DNA of 64,000 nucleotides, taken from the NCBI RefSeq assembly GCF_000208925.1, contig NW_001914922.1:1-64000 (forward strand), given 5' to 3'. Each line of letters starts with the position of its first letter. The first letter of the stretch is position 1. This document shows, piece after piece, positions 1 to 11,237 of the stretch. The notes below the pieces were generated by a model, which worked only from the letters and a program-made list of their open reading frames with translations, did not search any database and was not told where the DNA came from. The position numbers and the translations under genes were made by a program. The stretch is from Entamoeba histolytica HM-1:IMSS (Eukaryota > Evosea > Mastigamoebida > Endamoebidae).

Positions 1-2054
1 CCTTCTTTCATTTCTCTCCTTATCATTTTATCTATTTCTATCAGCTTCATAATTGGTTATTTAACTACAGATGCACTATATGTGAACTTAGGAATTATTT
101 CTGTATTAATTCTGTTAATATAATTCATACTACTGTCATTCCCTTTATTGTTTTCTTTTATTCCTTCTTCTATACTTTTACTTATTCTTTCTATGCATCC
201 AACATCATCATTTCTTGTAAATTGATAAACACCTAAATACTTATATTGATGTTCTGAGTCTACTATTGGAATGTCTTTCATATTATCTGGTATTTCTATA
301 TTTCTTTTCTTCATTACTCCACTTTTACTTACATTAACTTCCATTTCTATTGCTTCTATTGTTTCTATTATATTTTTATGCACTATTTCCATTCCTTTCT
401 TTGTTTCACTTGTTACTTTAATATCATCCATGTATAGTACGTGTGTCATTTTTAGTCATTTCTCATTTGTTTTATCAATAACATCAGAAATGATATTCAT
501 TTGTAATATGAATAGGAGTGGAGAAAGGGAATCTCCTTGTAATATACCATTCTTTATTTTAACTTCTCTTATTTCTTCTTTATATCTATATCCTATTCTT
601 ATTCTCCATCTACTACTCATACTCTTTATTAATTCAGTTATTTGAAATGGTATTTTGAAGTATCTTAATACAATTTCTAACCATTTATGATTAACTGTAT
701 CATATACTTTTCTAATGTCATAGAATGATTCTAAATATCTTTTCTTCTGTACTTCTCTTTCATTTCTTTCTAATAAACTGTTGATATTTACTTCTTTTGC
801 TGCTAGACTTCCTTTCTTATTTACTTATTGAATCTTATTAATTTGGTATTTCTCTTCATTATTTGCTAGTTGTTCTTCTATCTTTCTCTTTATGTTTGAA
901 GTAAAGATTTTCATTATTACATTAAGACATGTTATTGGTCTATAATTCTCTGCTTTTTTGCTATCTCCTCCTTTGTGTATTAGAATAGTTCTTCCTGTTA
1001 GCATTTCTATTGGGATGTTTTTTGGAGTGTCTAACCATTCATTAAACACTACAACTAATCTGTCTCTAACACTCTCTAATATTTTCAAGTAGTATCCCTG
1101 AATATTGTCAATCACTGGTGCTTTCCATGATGGTATTCTTGTTATCACATTCTCTATTTCTTCTTTTGTGATTATTATTCTTTTCAAATTCCTTCTATTA
1201 CTCTCTTCATTTATCTCTTTTATTCTTTCATTCTCTTTGCTTATTCTTTTTCTTCTGTTATATATCTTATTCAAAAACTCTTTTGTATCTTCTTCACATC
1301 GTCTTTCTTCTTCTCTTCCTATTTCCTTTCTTATTTCTTTTTTTCCAGTAGTGCTCATGATTTTGTTTCTGTAGATTCTTGTTCTTTCACTTTGTTTAAG
1401 TCTACTTCTTTTTTCCTCATTTCTTTTAAGTATTCTAATTGTTTTATTTCTTCATTTACTTCTCCTCTTATCTTTTCTTCTATCATTTTTCTTATTCTTA
1501 ATATCCTTCTTAACTTTTTATAGTTTCCTCTTATTACCATGTCTTTTAGTTTATTTATCTTGCTTTGTATTACTACTTCATATTATTTCTTAAATCCTAT
1601 GAATTTGTTTTCTAAATACTTCTTTATTATGTATGTTATTCGGTAAATGTCTTCTTGTATCTCTTTAATACCTCCTTCTTTCCATTCCCATTTTTCATCA
1701 ATATATCTTATTATCTCTTCATATATTTCTTTATTGAAATAATATCCAATGTATCTACACTCTTTGATTTCTTTTCTTTTACTTTTCTTTATTAACTCTT
1801 CTATGTATTCTACATCAATCTCTTCCTTCTTTTTCTTTCTATTAATCTCTCTAATCTTTTCATTTTCTATATTATCTTCTTCTTTAATCACTTCTCCTAC
1901 TTTCTTATTAACGTATTCTATGTTTTCTTTTTTTAATCCCTTTACTTCTTTTAACTATTTTTATATATTCTTCGATTGTAATATCAATATGATATTCTTC
2001 TAATATTCTTTTTATTTCTTCTTTTCTTAATTTCTTTTTTATTTTAATATTCAT
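1..2054 (-). pseudogene. Entamoeba LINE ORF2, reverse transcriptase, decayed and cut by the window edge
   Basis: This is the reverse-transcriptase ORF of a non-LTR retrotransposon. Read on the minus strand it probably begins at the ATG at 2052-2054, just after ORF1. Seen in sequence: an upstream motif WKAPVIDNIQGYYLK, the GRTILIHKGGDSKK...NYRPITCLN block (about 1000-920), motif A FYDIRKVYDTVNHKWL (about 735-685), motif B GILQGDSLSPLLF (about 545-505) and the catalytic YMDD (about 437-425). In-frame stops lie at 825-827, 456-458 and 57-59, and at least one frameshift lies near 1355. After the last stop the frame continues into a PIMKLIEIDKMIRREMK-like stretch. The restriction-like endonuclease expected at the C-terminus of Entamoeba LINEs would lie left of the window. 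The element is not autonomous as read, but the RT motifs are well kept, so decay looks fairly recent. Confidence 0.85.
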
Positions 2055-2071
2055 TATGTTAATTCCATAAC

Positions 2072-3537
2072 AGACATATTCTTTCTTCTTTAATTCTGTT
2101 TCTTCTCTTCTCCTTGCTGAACTTCTTCCTCTTCTTTCTTCTCTTGTTCTTCTTCTATTATAATCGTCTTCTTCTGTTCTTTCCCTATTATATTCATTGT
2201 TTCTGTCACTGATGATGCTCGTCGTATAATTGTCCCTTGTTCTGTCTCTTTCATCCTTGTTCTTTTCTTCTTCTGTCTTTGAAAATTTCTTTCTTCATTT
2301 TCTTCATTTTCTTCATCTTGTTCTTTAAGTAATTCTTCTACGTTTATTCATCTTTTTTCTATTCCATTTATTAGTATTTGTGTTTTCATTCTTTCTTTCA
2401 TTAGTTTACTTTCTATCATACTTTTATCAATTTGTCTTTGTAGGTATTTGTTCTCTATTCCTTCCTTCTCTTCTACCTTTTTCTTCATTTCTTCTCTTCT
2501 ACCTTTTCCTTCATTTCTTCTTTTTCTATGTTTTCTTTCCTTTCTTCTTCTATTATCTTGTCTTTTTCTTCTATTTCTTTGTCTTTCATCTTTCTAATCT
2601 TTTCCATCTCTTCTTTAATCTTGTCTATCTTTTATTTTGTTTTCTTTATTTCTTCTTCTCTCTTTTTGTTGTTTTCTTTAATCTCTTTCTTTTCTTTAAT
2701 GTCTTGGATTTCTTTCTCTTTCTCTTTTTCTTGTTTCTCTAGTTTTCCTTTAAGTGTTCCGATTCTTTCTTCTTTGTTATTTATTTCTATAGCATGTGTG
2801 CTTTTTAGTCTTTCTATTTCTTGTTCTCTCTTTCTATCTTCTTCTTGTTTTCTTTGTTTTTGAATTTCTTCTTCTTTGCTTTTTATCGTCATTTCTAATT
2901 CTTTTTTTTCTTTCTCAAATGTTGTCTTCATTTTCATTATCTCTTCTTCAAATTCTTTAGTAATTTTTCTTCTTTCTTCTTCATACTTTTCTATTATTGT
3001 TTGTTTCTCTTCTTCTTGTCTTTCTTCATTCTCTTGAGTCGATTTTTCTTGTATTATCTTGTCTTTTTCTTCTATTTCCATTGGTATTTCTTCTTCTTTT
3101 ACCTCTGTCGTTATCTCTAATTTCTCTTTAACTAGTTTCTCTATTTCTTCAAATCTTTTCATCCATTTTTGTATTGTTTTTGTGTTTTCTTCTTGCCTTT
3201 TATTCTTCCATCCTTGTCTTTTATTATAATATCATTTATTCTTATATCTACATCTTCCAAATCGTTCATTTCGATGATAATACTTGTTAACCTTTCTTCT
3301 AGGATTGTAATAATTTCGGTTATAATATTTTCTGTAATAATCTGAGTATTTTGATATTCTGTTGAAAGTGTTATTAGGGTGATAGTGCTTCTTATAGTAG
3401 TAGTTATTAAACATTTTATGACCATTCTTCCTTTGATAGTGATTATTATAACTATGGTTTCTAATGCGGTTTTTAACTCTATTTCTTGTTGGATAACTTT
3501 GTTGATAAAATCTTCGTGTTGAATCAATAATCTTTAA
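2072..3537 (-). pseudogene. Entamoeba LINE ORF1, basic plus coiled-coil protein, decayed
   Basis: This is the upstream ORF of the same LINE on the minus strand, about 1.45 kb long. The N-terminal part (about 3530-3235) is rich in Arg, Asn, Tyr and His, as expected of a nucleic-acid-binding region. A TGA at 3232-3234 interrupts it, but the frame continues without shift into WMKRFEEIEKLVKEK (from about 3165). That part runs about 175 residues of Glu/Lys-rich coiled coil to a TAA at 2632-2634, followed by more Glu/Lys/Gln-rich coding sequence down to about 2070. Entamoeba LINE ORF1 proteins are known RNA-binding, coiled-coil proteins; the assignment here rests on order, length and composition. 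The strand bias is extreme: nearly all purine on the coding strand. Confidence 0.7.
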
Positions 3538-3615
3538 TATAATTGTATTTAATTTTATAAAAATTGACTTTAATAAAATAACTTTTAATTTAACACAACT
3601 TTGTATAATTATCAT

Positions 3616-4935
3616 TAATTCTAAACGTTGTACAACTGAGATAATATGAAATATTTTATTTAAATGGCGATGTTCTATTTGTAGAACAATTTATTATTCA
3701 AATAGTAGAGACATGTTTAATCAAGATAAAATGAAGGAAGTGTTATCTATTTTTAAATTTCTATTTTTAAAAAAATCCATTATATTAAAAAATTATAATA
3801 TTATAGTATTTAAACTATTTTCAAGTCAAATGTTAAAAATACATTAAGAAACGTTCAATCAATCATTATAACAACATAAAATAAATTTATATCATTTTAT
3901 GATGATTATATAGTGTTATTTTCATTATAAAAAATGTTAATATTATACAAATAATTGATATTTCAGACATTCTTCTGTTATTTATAATTGTTTATTGGTA
4001 TGAATTTCTCTTTCTTTCGTTATTTTTGATTTTGCATAATTTTTCTATTTTTATGATATATATTTTCATTGCCAATGAAAATATTAATGAAATGAATTGA
4101 GTGATAATATCATTAAAAATAAATTTGCTTATTTGATAAAAATTGAATATTTTGAAAATTAGTAATACTTAAATAATATAATTGTTATTATTGAGATGGA
4201 TATTGAAAAGTGTGAATATATTAATTTTTTAAATATTAACCCATAAATAAGCTTCTTCTGTTGTTGAATAAATAATAGAAATCAGCTAAGAAATGTTACA
4301 AAAAATGAACTAGAAATAACTATTAAAGAGAATAAATAGTAATATTTCATTTACAGTATCTCTTGTTTTTCAAAGAACTTTATATTTTTTTGAGTACGTG
4401 TATTTGTTTTATTATTTACTAATAACAACTCATTATTAAATGAAAGGATTTATTACTATCTTTTTTTTCTAATTAAAAAACAACTATTTAAAGTAAACTT
4501 CTTTTCTTTATTGTTTGTTTTTTCTTTGCTTAGTAAAACAAAACTTTTAGAACAATAAGCTTTGTTTATAAAAAGTTTATTTATAATGACAAAAAGAATA
4601 TATAGAAATAAAATTTGCTTATTAAATATAGTAATTTTTATTTTCATAGTTTTATATTATGTACAAGAAGTTTAATTATTAAACTTCATAAAAATAAAAT
4701 AGATTATATGTAATATAAATTAGTCTGAATTGTGATATATTAAATATACTATGAATAGACTTTATATATGTATTATATTATGATTTTGTTTGATTAAATA
4801 TTATTTTTATAACGAACAACAAATATAAGTAATGATAAAAATATTTGTTCTAACAAACAGCCTTATTTCTATAATAGTCTTAAAATATTTATAAATAGTA
4901 TTAATAAAAAAGAGACTAAATTCAAATTAATTAAT
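3616..4935. other. AT-rich intergenic stretch between the LINE and the surface antigen gene
   Basis: I see no convincing gene here. A 63-codon minus-strand ORF at 4456-4647 begins with a hydrophobic stretch but then becomes low-complexity Lys/Asn/Phe sequence without further support, so I do not call it. A 21-nt inverted repeat lies at 4667-4687 (arms GAAGTTTAAT / ATTAAACTTC). The sequence is about 80% A+T or more, with many homopolymer runs. Confidence 0.6.
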
Positions 4936-5487
4936 TTAGAATAAGATAACCACAATAATAGCAAAGAGAACAATGAATGGACTTGATGCAGCATCAAGAT
5001 TATCATAATTATCTGAACTACTTCCTGGTTTATTATTTGAGCTTTCATTTGGTTTATTATCAGAACTTTCATTTGGTTTATTGTTTGAGCTTTCATCTGG
5101 TTTATTATTTGAGCTTTCATCTGGTTTATTATTTGAGCTTTCATTTGGTTTATTGTTTGAACTTTCACTTGGTTTATTATCAGAACTTTCATTTGGTTTA
5201 TTATCAGAACTTTCATTTGGTTTATTATCAGAACTTTCATTTGGTTTATTATTTGAGCTTTCATCTGGTTTATTATTTGAGCTTTCATCTGGTTGGTTAT
5301 TAGAATTTTCATCTAATTCACTGTTTGAACTACTTTTTTTATCTTCTTCATTTTCTATGTCATTTTCATGAATAGACTCTTTCTTTGAAAACAAATCGTA
5401 AAGGCCAACGTCTTTTAATTCTTGTTCGATATCAGGAATAACGTTGGTTGCAGTAGTGAATGCAATAAATAATAAAAATGCGAACAT
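4936..5487 (-). CDS. SREHP: SREHP-like serine-rich repeat surface antigen
   Basis: A 183-residue surface protein resembling the serine-rich E. histolytica protein, a known immunodominant membrane antigen. Seen: an N-terminal signal peptide (MFAFLLFIAFTTAT), an acidic linker (residues 16-58), twelve perfect-length octapeptide repeats of the type DESSNNKP / NESSDNKP (residues 59-154), and a tail with DAASSPF followed by a hydrophobic C-terminus (residues 172-183) that suits a GPI signal or membrane anchor. The start and end segments match the SREHP family pattern; the repeats and linker differ from the E. histolytica form as I recall it. Upstream on the minus strand there is a TATA-like ATATTTAAAC (about 5513-5528) and an initiator-like ATTATTCA directly before the ATG, giving a very short 5' UTR. 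Repeats of this kind vary in number between strains. Confidence 0.9.
   Translation of the reverse strand: MFAFLLFIAFTTATNVIPDIEQELKDVGLYDLFSKKESIHENDIENEEDKKSSSNSELDENSNNQPDESSNNKPDESSNNKPNESSDNKPNESSDNKPNESSDNKPSESSNNKPNESSNNKPDESSNNKPDESSNNKPNESSDNKPNESSNNKPGSSSDNYDNLDAASSPFIVLFAIIVVILF
5026..5313 (-). repeat. 12 x 24-bp tandem repeat inside the SREHP-like gene
   Basis: Twelve consecutive 24-bp units encode octapeptides of four main kinds: DESSNNKP, NESSDNKP, NESSNNKP and one SESSNNKP, plus a first unit DENSNNQP. Every unit keeps frame and ends in Pro. Units of the same kind occur in runs (three NESSDNKP in a row, two pairs of DESSNNKP), which is what unequal exchange or slippage leaves behind. 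Confidence 0.95.
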
Positions 5488-8400
5488 TGAATAATTTATC
5501 TTTTTCAGAACTTCGTTTAAATATATTATATGTCATCAAAAACTAGTCTTTATGCTCCACTCAACCCCTTTTATTTGAGTTGAAATTAATACACTTTATT
5601 CTTTTCATCTATTAACGTTTGTTCCTTTGTCTCACACAGATTTCCTAGTATTACTCACAAAAAGTATTGATGAGAAAAGTTTTCAATTACTTGAAGATAT
5701 TTTATTGTTCTAATTATTATGCTTGAGTTAAAACGAATGAGAGAATTTCAGTTGAATTGAGTTGACTTGAATATTTCAAAGTTAGAAACAATCAAAAAAT
5801 GAAGAAAAATCCCAAAATGAAATATGGTTAAAATTGGTAATATTTCATAATATTATTATAGTTTAATATTATAAATTAAAAAAAATTTTATTAATTGGTA
5901 AGAAAAAAGAATAAGTGAGTTGCATTAGTTTAAATATTATTAATAAATTATTCAATTTACTAGTTTTATAGTTAAAATTAATTTTATAAAATATTTCCTT
6001 AGAGTTATTTCTTACAAGTTGTACTTCAATAAAATATTCTTTATGATTATTATAAATTATTATCTTTTCTTTATTTTCATTGTTTTGTCTTCTTGGATTT
6101 CATTAGTTTCATTCTTCATTTCATTTTTTCATTAGTTTTTATCCCTTCATTAACCACTTATTGTGTTACCAATTTCTGCTTGATTTTCTGATTTCCTTTG
6201 TTTTAATTTTGTATTTTTTTCCATTCCTTTCTATTTATAAGAATAATGTATGTTTAAATAACAATATGTCATCTCATCAATGGAATATTAATTAATGTCT
6301 ATCATATTTGGAATGTTATTTAATTTTTATCAACAGATAATTTTTGGTTGTAGTACTGTCAAATATTTGTTTTAATCTAATTAAAATTAATTAAAATAAA
6401 AAGTAGTTAATTAAGTGTTATTAAATTTATTTTCTATTATTCCTTGCTTGGTGGAGAATAACCCCTTCATTGAGTTTAAGACTTTTTACTCATCCACTAT
6501 TCACTTCTTCTTTATCTCTTTGTTGTTAAGACATGTAAATTTCTATTTTTCATTCTTTTATTTACATTAAGTCAAAATCTTTTCAAACACCTAACTTAAA
6601 TATTCTTCATTTAAGTAACTGTTTCTTCTTTATTTGAATTTCATGTATATTAAAACTTCTCATTCTTTACTTTCTTATTTTATGATGAATATACCATTAA
6701 TACTATGTTTATTATGTCTAATTTCATTCATCATCAAAATGTATATCCATATATTTTATTTGATAGTATCTATATTAACACATATACTTGCATCAGAACA
6801 AGTAAAAATACTATTATCTTTACAAATACACGTTCTTCTATTATAATAAATGTCCAATAATATTCTTGAAGTATTGAATAAGAAATTTTCTATCAAACAC
6901 TAACACCATAGCCAGATAATAACTGATAATTCAAGTCTTATGACTATGTTAATATTTATGGTGCGATTCTGAATTACAACCAAATAAATAACATTAAAAT
7001 TGTTAAATGTATTTTATGATATTGTTATTTAATACATGACCATTAGATACATCAACTCATACTTTGGTTCTGGGGAAAATAAAATTATTATTCTTAATGA
7101 ACATTAATATCATTTAATAACATCACTAGTATAATTAAGTATTGAACCATATTTAATTTCAAAAAATGGTCTATAACTTATTTAAAACAACAATCAACTG
7201 TGAGACAGAAACATGTAAGACTTACTATCATTTGAATAAGAGAAATAAGTTAAATTTGGTGTATGTTCAATTCCATTAACAATTTTTTTGAATATTGATT
7301 CTATTCATTTAAAATTCATGTATAACATCATATATATACTAATTAATGATAGCTGACATAATAATTTAATATACATATATTATTGAGTTGAATTGTTTAA
7401 AGCGTTATTATACAATTTTACACATATCAACAAAATTGTTAAGTGTTTTTTTTTTCATAATCAAATTTATTATCGATTTTCTCATGTTATGTTAACTATA
7501 GTACATTGGAAAAATATTCATAAAGATAACACAATAAAATATAGAGCTTGTATTTGAAGTAATTAAATAATTAATGCTAATCAAATACATTTGTTTTTCA
7601 TTAAACCAACAATACAAATTAATTAAGTGTTAATAGAATTTGTTTTTATTATTTCTGACTCATATGGGCCTAACCAAAGTTATATGCCTTCTTCCATCAA
7701 CTCTAATGAGTATACTTGGTTGTAGTAAAAAAAAACAATGTTTAATAACATTTCTCATATTTCTAATGACATTATTTTTAACTTCTTTAATATTATCAAT
7801 TTCATTTTTATTTCTTTAATTAGTCTATTACTTAAGGTATTTATTATTCATTCGTTTCAAATTATTATTCAAATTATTTTTACATTTATTTTAATCTCTC
7901 TATTTTCTTTATTTTATTCTTTATAAAAATTTCTTTTCTCTATGATACCAATCGAACATATTGAAGAAACTGATATAATAACTTCTCCATATGAAGAAAA
8001 TCCAATAGTGTATATATCTAATAATTGACCTTTTTTCTTTATAACCATTTCTTTTCTTCTTTTATCTCCGTTGTTATTGTGATATACATCTTTACTCATA
8101 TCATTTATTACACTAGTTTTATTCTTCTTATCAATTATTTATATTTATCTTTGTCTTTTCTTTTATTACTTTTATATGTTATTGAATATTTCTAATTATT
8201 TATTTTCATTAGACTTATATTTAATTCATTTATTGTTATAATGACATTGTCATAATTTCTGTATTTTTCATTCAAAAACGTAATTTGTTTTATTTTCCAT
8301 TTTAACTTTATTTAATCTCATCTGTGTTTCATATAATATTTCCAATTTTCTAAAGTAATATCGTTATTTGGGTATATTTCATTATTTGTTTCTTCCTTAT

Positions 8401-9351
8401 TCTATTTTTCTTATTAGAATCAAACATAATTTTATTTCTACTGCCTCGGACTCTTTCATTTTTTATTCAATTTCTTTATTCATTTTCATCATATATTTTA
8501 TCTACTTTATTCTTTCTATTCTTTTATTTTAAATTTCTTCAAATCTTATTCATTTTATTTCATTTTGCATGTCTTTTTGTATTATTTTCATTTCTATTAT
8601 TTATTGTTTTTCTTTGTTTTTTTTTTATTTCATCAAACTTATCTCCTGTTATTTTATTCTGGATATTATGTTATATACACATTGAAAATCTATTCATATA
8701 ACATTGCAGATCCTACATTCTCTTCCTCACTATACCTTTCTATCATTATTTCATTTGCTTCTTTTCTATGAAAATGTTAATTAATGTTGGAATGTTTATT
8801 AAACGTTATTCAATAAAATAATAGAAGTCGTTATTTTATTTTAATTTTTGTGCATCTTTTTATTTATTATTTTACTTTTTACGCATTGATGAATTTATCA
8901 GTGTTTTTATTTGATTAACGTTTTTATCAAATATTATACGATTTTATTATATTCATTTTACTGTTAATTTGTTACAAATATTTTTATTATTTTCCAATAC
9001 CACTAAAAATAATTCTGATAATTACATTATTTTGCATTTTTTCATTTGACTATACATACTAATATTATTAATGATTCTTGGAATATGCAAAAATGAGTTT
9101 TTTCCGTTTATTTACAAAAAAAATTATTAACAGTATTTTATTTATTTTAAATTGCTATTAATGAGTTAATGTTTATTCAAACATATATTAAAGAACCAAT
9201 TTATATCAATAGTTTAATTACTTCATCCATTGTATTATTTTAAATCTATTTTTTTTGTGTTAGCACTTAAATAATTATTATCATTCAACTGTCACAAAAA
9301 TATATAAAAAATTAGAAATTTAAAGAAATAAAAAATAAACTAAAAAAAGAA
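5488..9351. other. Gene-free 3.9-kb AT-rich region with eroded remnants
   Basis: No intact gene is visible. The + strand is pyrimidine-rich at about 6060-6240, 6470-6600 and 7740-8770, the same strand asymmetry as the antisense of the LINE at 1-3600. Minus-strand fragments at 8270-8470 give broken Lys/Arg/Asn-rich peptide runs in all three frames. A short minus-strand run at about 6760-6836 reads as a Cys-containing peptide (CICKDN...TCSDASICVN) before a stop. These look like old, decayed insertions. The track-length ORFs here (for example 6634-6846, 7738-7926, 8565-8771) are low-complexity and unsupported. Confidence 0.5.
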
Positions 9352-10257
9352 ATGGGTATAATTGGATCAATACTCCTCTTAATTCAAAAACATTTATTCT
9401 TATTTTTTTTAATACCTCAACTAGTCTTAATAGGGTATGTGATGTATAATAAAAATGGTTTCGACGATTGCTATAGTGACCGTACTGTAGCTCAAAGAAA
9501 AGGAGTTTCATCATTATTTAGCCCTTACAACTTTACGTTGGTTATTTCTGTGGCATTAATTGTGATTACTTCAGTCAGAAAAGTAGAAGGAAAATTTGTA
9601 GTAATGATGAATGTGTTTAACCATTTCCTCAATGGGTATATGTTCCATCGTTCTTTATATTTTATATCTGGAATCCTTAAAGAAAATATTGGAGACACTA
9701 ATTGTAGTGTTAATAATGCTAAACCTAATGGTATTAGTGGACACTTTTTTACCGCAATATTCTTCTTTGCACTTTTTGTTCATTTACTTAGAAAACTTAC
9801 CTTTCAACCTAAGCATTCCAACTTGCTTTGTTTTGAGTTTTGTGAACAAAAAAATAATCAAAACTTTTATAAGACAGTACAAGAACTATTTTGTGTTGAT
9901 GACCTTCCAAATACAAAACATATCCTTCTTGGGAAAGGAGGATTACTTATTTATTTATTGACTTGTTTATTAACAATGGGAGATACTTTATTAAGAGGAT
10001 ATCACACTCCAAGACAAGTTTTTTATGGGATATTATTTGGTATTGTTTCTATCATTCTTTATACTTTGTTCATCAAAATCCCTTTCAAATATCAAAGCTT
10101 GACCAATATGATAATGATTATTTCCTCTTATCTTACTTTTTGCCAAATACATTATCATCACTTTAAATTTACTGGCTTCTTTATTACTGGAGTCATATCT
10201 ATTTTATTAACACATTACTCAATTCTTTCTCAAACTTCATGTTCTAAGGAAGAATAA
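9352..10257 (+). CDS. PAP2-like polytopic membrane phosphatase
   Basis: A 301-residue multi-span membrane protein. Hydrophobic segments lie near residues 4-30, 62-75, 129-148, 195-212, 222-243 and 250-293. Two motifs fit the PAP2/phosphatidic-acid-phosphatase fold: an SGHFF block (residues 129-133) and LLRGYHTPRQVFYG (residues 213-226), which resembles the Arg...His...Gln motif of dolichyl-diphosphatase-type members, where Arg215 and His218 would be catalytic. The first PAP2 motif (Lys...Arg-Pro) is not obvious; KPNG just before SGH may be its vestige. Likely role: dephosphorylation of a lipid or dolichyl pyrophosphate at the ER, inferred from the motif only. A 70-residue hydrophilic insertion (about 150-195) separates the two motifs. 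Confidence 0.6.
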   Translation: MGIIGSILLLIQKHLFLFFLIPQLVLIGYVMYNKNGFDDCYSDRTVAQRKGVSSLFSPYNFTLVISVALIVITSVRKVEGKFVVMMNVFNHFLNGYMFHRSLYFISGILKENIGDTNCSVNNAKPNGISGHFFTAIFFFALFVHLLRKLTFQPKHSNLLCFEFCEQKNNQNFYKTVQELFCVDDLPNTKHILLGKGGLLIYLLTCLLTMGDTLLRGYHTPRQVFYGILFGIVSIILYTLFIKIPFKYQSLTNMIMIISSYLTFCQIHYHHFKFTGFFITGVISILLTHYSILSQTSCSKEE

Positions 10258-10386
10258 CTCTACCAAAATGAATTTATTTTTTTTATTCATATCAATTTTA
10301 TAATACCTTATTAATTTTTTGTTTTTTTATTGTATATACCATAAAAATTAACCTAAAATAATGAAGTTGTTTTATAAAAGTTAGCT

Positions 10387-11001
10387 TTACATAAGTTCAG
10401 CTAATTCATCTTCTTCTTCTTGAGTTAAAGTTTTCTTTGTTACTTTTTGTTTAGTAACTTTTGCTTTTGGTGCTGGAAGGTCATGTTCTAATTCTGCTAA
10501 TTCATCTTCTTGTTCATCAAGAACTTGATCTTCTAATTCAGCCAAGTCATCTTCTAATTCTCCTTGGTCAATGTCTTGTAAATCTTCACCTAAAAGATCA
10601 CCAATCTCATGAGACTTTTCATTATTTTCACGTAATTCATCCATTGTCTTTTCAATCTTTCCTGCATCCATTTCTTTATTGATTTTTGTCATTTCTTTAT
10701 TAGCTGCAGCAAAAGACCTGGCAGTATCAACTTTAACTTTAGCACTTTCCATTTCAAGAATTTGACTTTCTAAATTCATTCTTAAATTAATAGTCTCATT
10801 CATATTTTTTTCATGCATCTTTTTCTTTCTTAAATGTTGAGCAGCTCCTGTTTTATCTCCCTTTTTCATACATTCTTTTGCTTTTTCAAGTTCCATCTCC
10901 ATTCTTTTTCTATCATATTCTTCTTTTTTTTCCATAGTTTTAATTTGTTCATTCATTTTTGCTATTGTTTGTTTTGTAGTATTTCTTCTGAACCAAGACA
11001 T
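10387..11001 (-). CDS. ESCRT-III subunit of the Snf7/Vps32 (CHMP4) family
   Basis: A 204-residue protein typical in length for ESCRT-III. The N-terminal half is basic and helical (MSWFRRNTTKQTIAKMNEQ..., with the Snf7-like GDKTGAAQHLRKKKMHEK around residues 48-65). The C-terminal half is acidic, with repeated DDLAELEDQ / DELAELEHD and a final EEEDELAELM. Snf7/Vps32 polymerises on endosomal membranes to bud vesicles inward and to cut membrane necks; an ESCRT-III of this type is known in Entamoeba. The next gene on the same strand, TSR2, starts 840 bp away, so there is no operon-like link. Confidence 0.85.
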   Translation of the reverse strand: MSWFRRNTTKQTIAKMNEQIKTMEKKEEYDRKRMEMELEKAKECMKKGDKTGAAQHLRKKKMHEKNMNETINLRMNLESQILEMESAKVKVDTARSFAAANKEMTKINKEMDAGKIEKTMDELRENNEKSHEIGDLLGEDLQDIDQGELEDDLAELEDQVLDEQEDELAELEHDLPAPKAKVTKQKVTKKTLTQEEEDELAELM

Positions 11002-11237
11002 TTTTTCTTATAAGAATTAGTTTTTTTTAGTTCTTTTTAACAACAAATTTAAACCAATCATTATTTATTATAAAACTCTTTTTTAGTTTTGTTTCATATA
11101 TTTTTAGTTCAATGATGAGAATGAGATTTATCTTAATCTTTATCAACAAAAATTCACCATTTCCAAAATTTAAAAATTTTGTCTTAAAAAGAGAAAAACA
11201 CTTTTTATTTATCATTATGTTATTTGAAATTGTTCAT

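Noticed and set aside
4304..4311. AATGAACT GAAC-type motif
   Set aside because: No gene starts within 150 bp on either strand; in AT-rich DNA this 8-mer arises by chance.
4456..4647. 63-codon minus ORF with hydrophobic start
   Set aside because: The rest is Lys/Asn/Phe low complexity, and no promoter or homology pattern supports it.
4977..5371. Long + strand ORFs opposite the SREHP-like gene
   Set aside because: They are antisense shadows of the 24-bp repeat; their Leu/Tyr/Phe-rich product only mirrors the repeat.
7738..8771. Several + strand ORFs of Ile/Phe/Ser/Leu
   Set aside because: Composition is that of antisense of purine-rich remnants, and no start context or domain is present.
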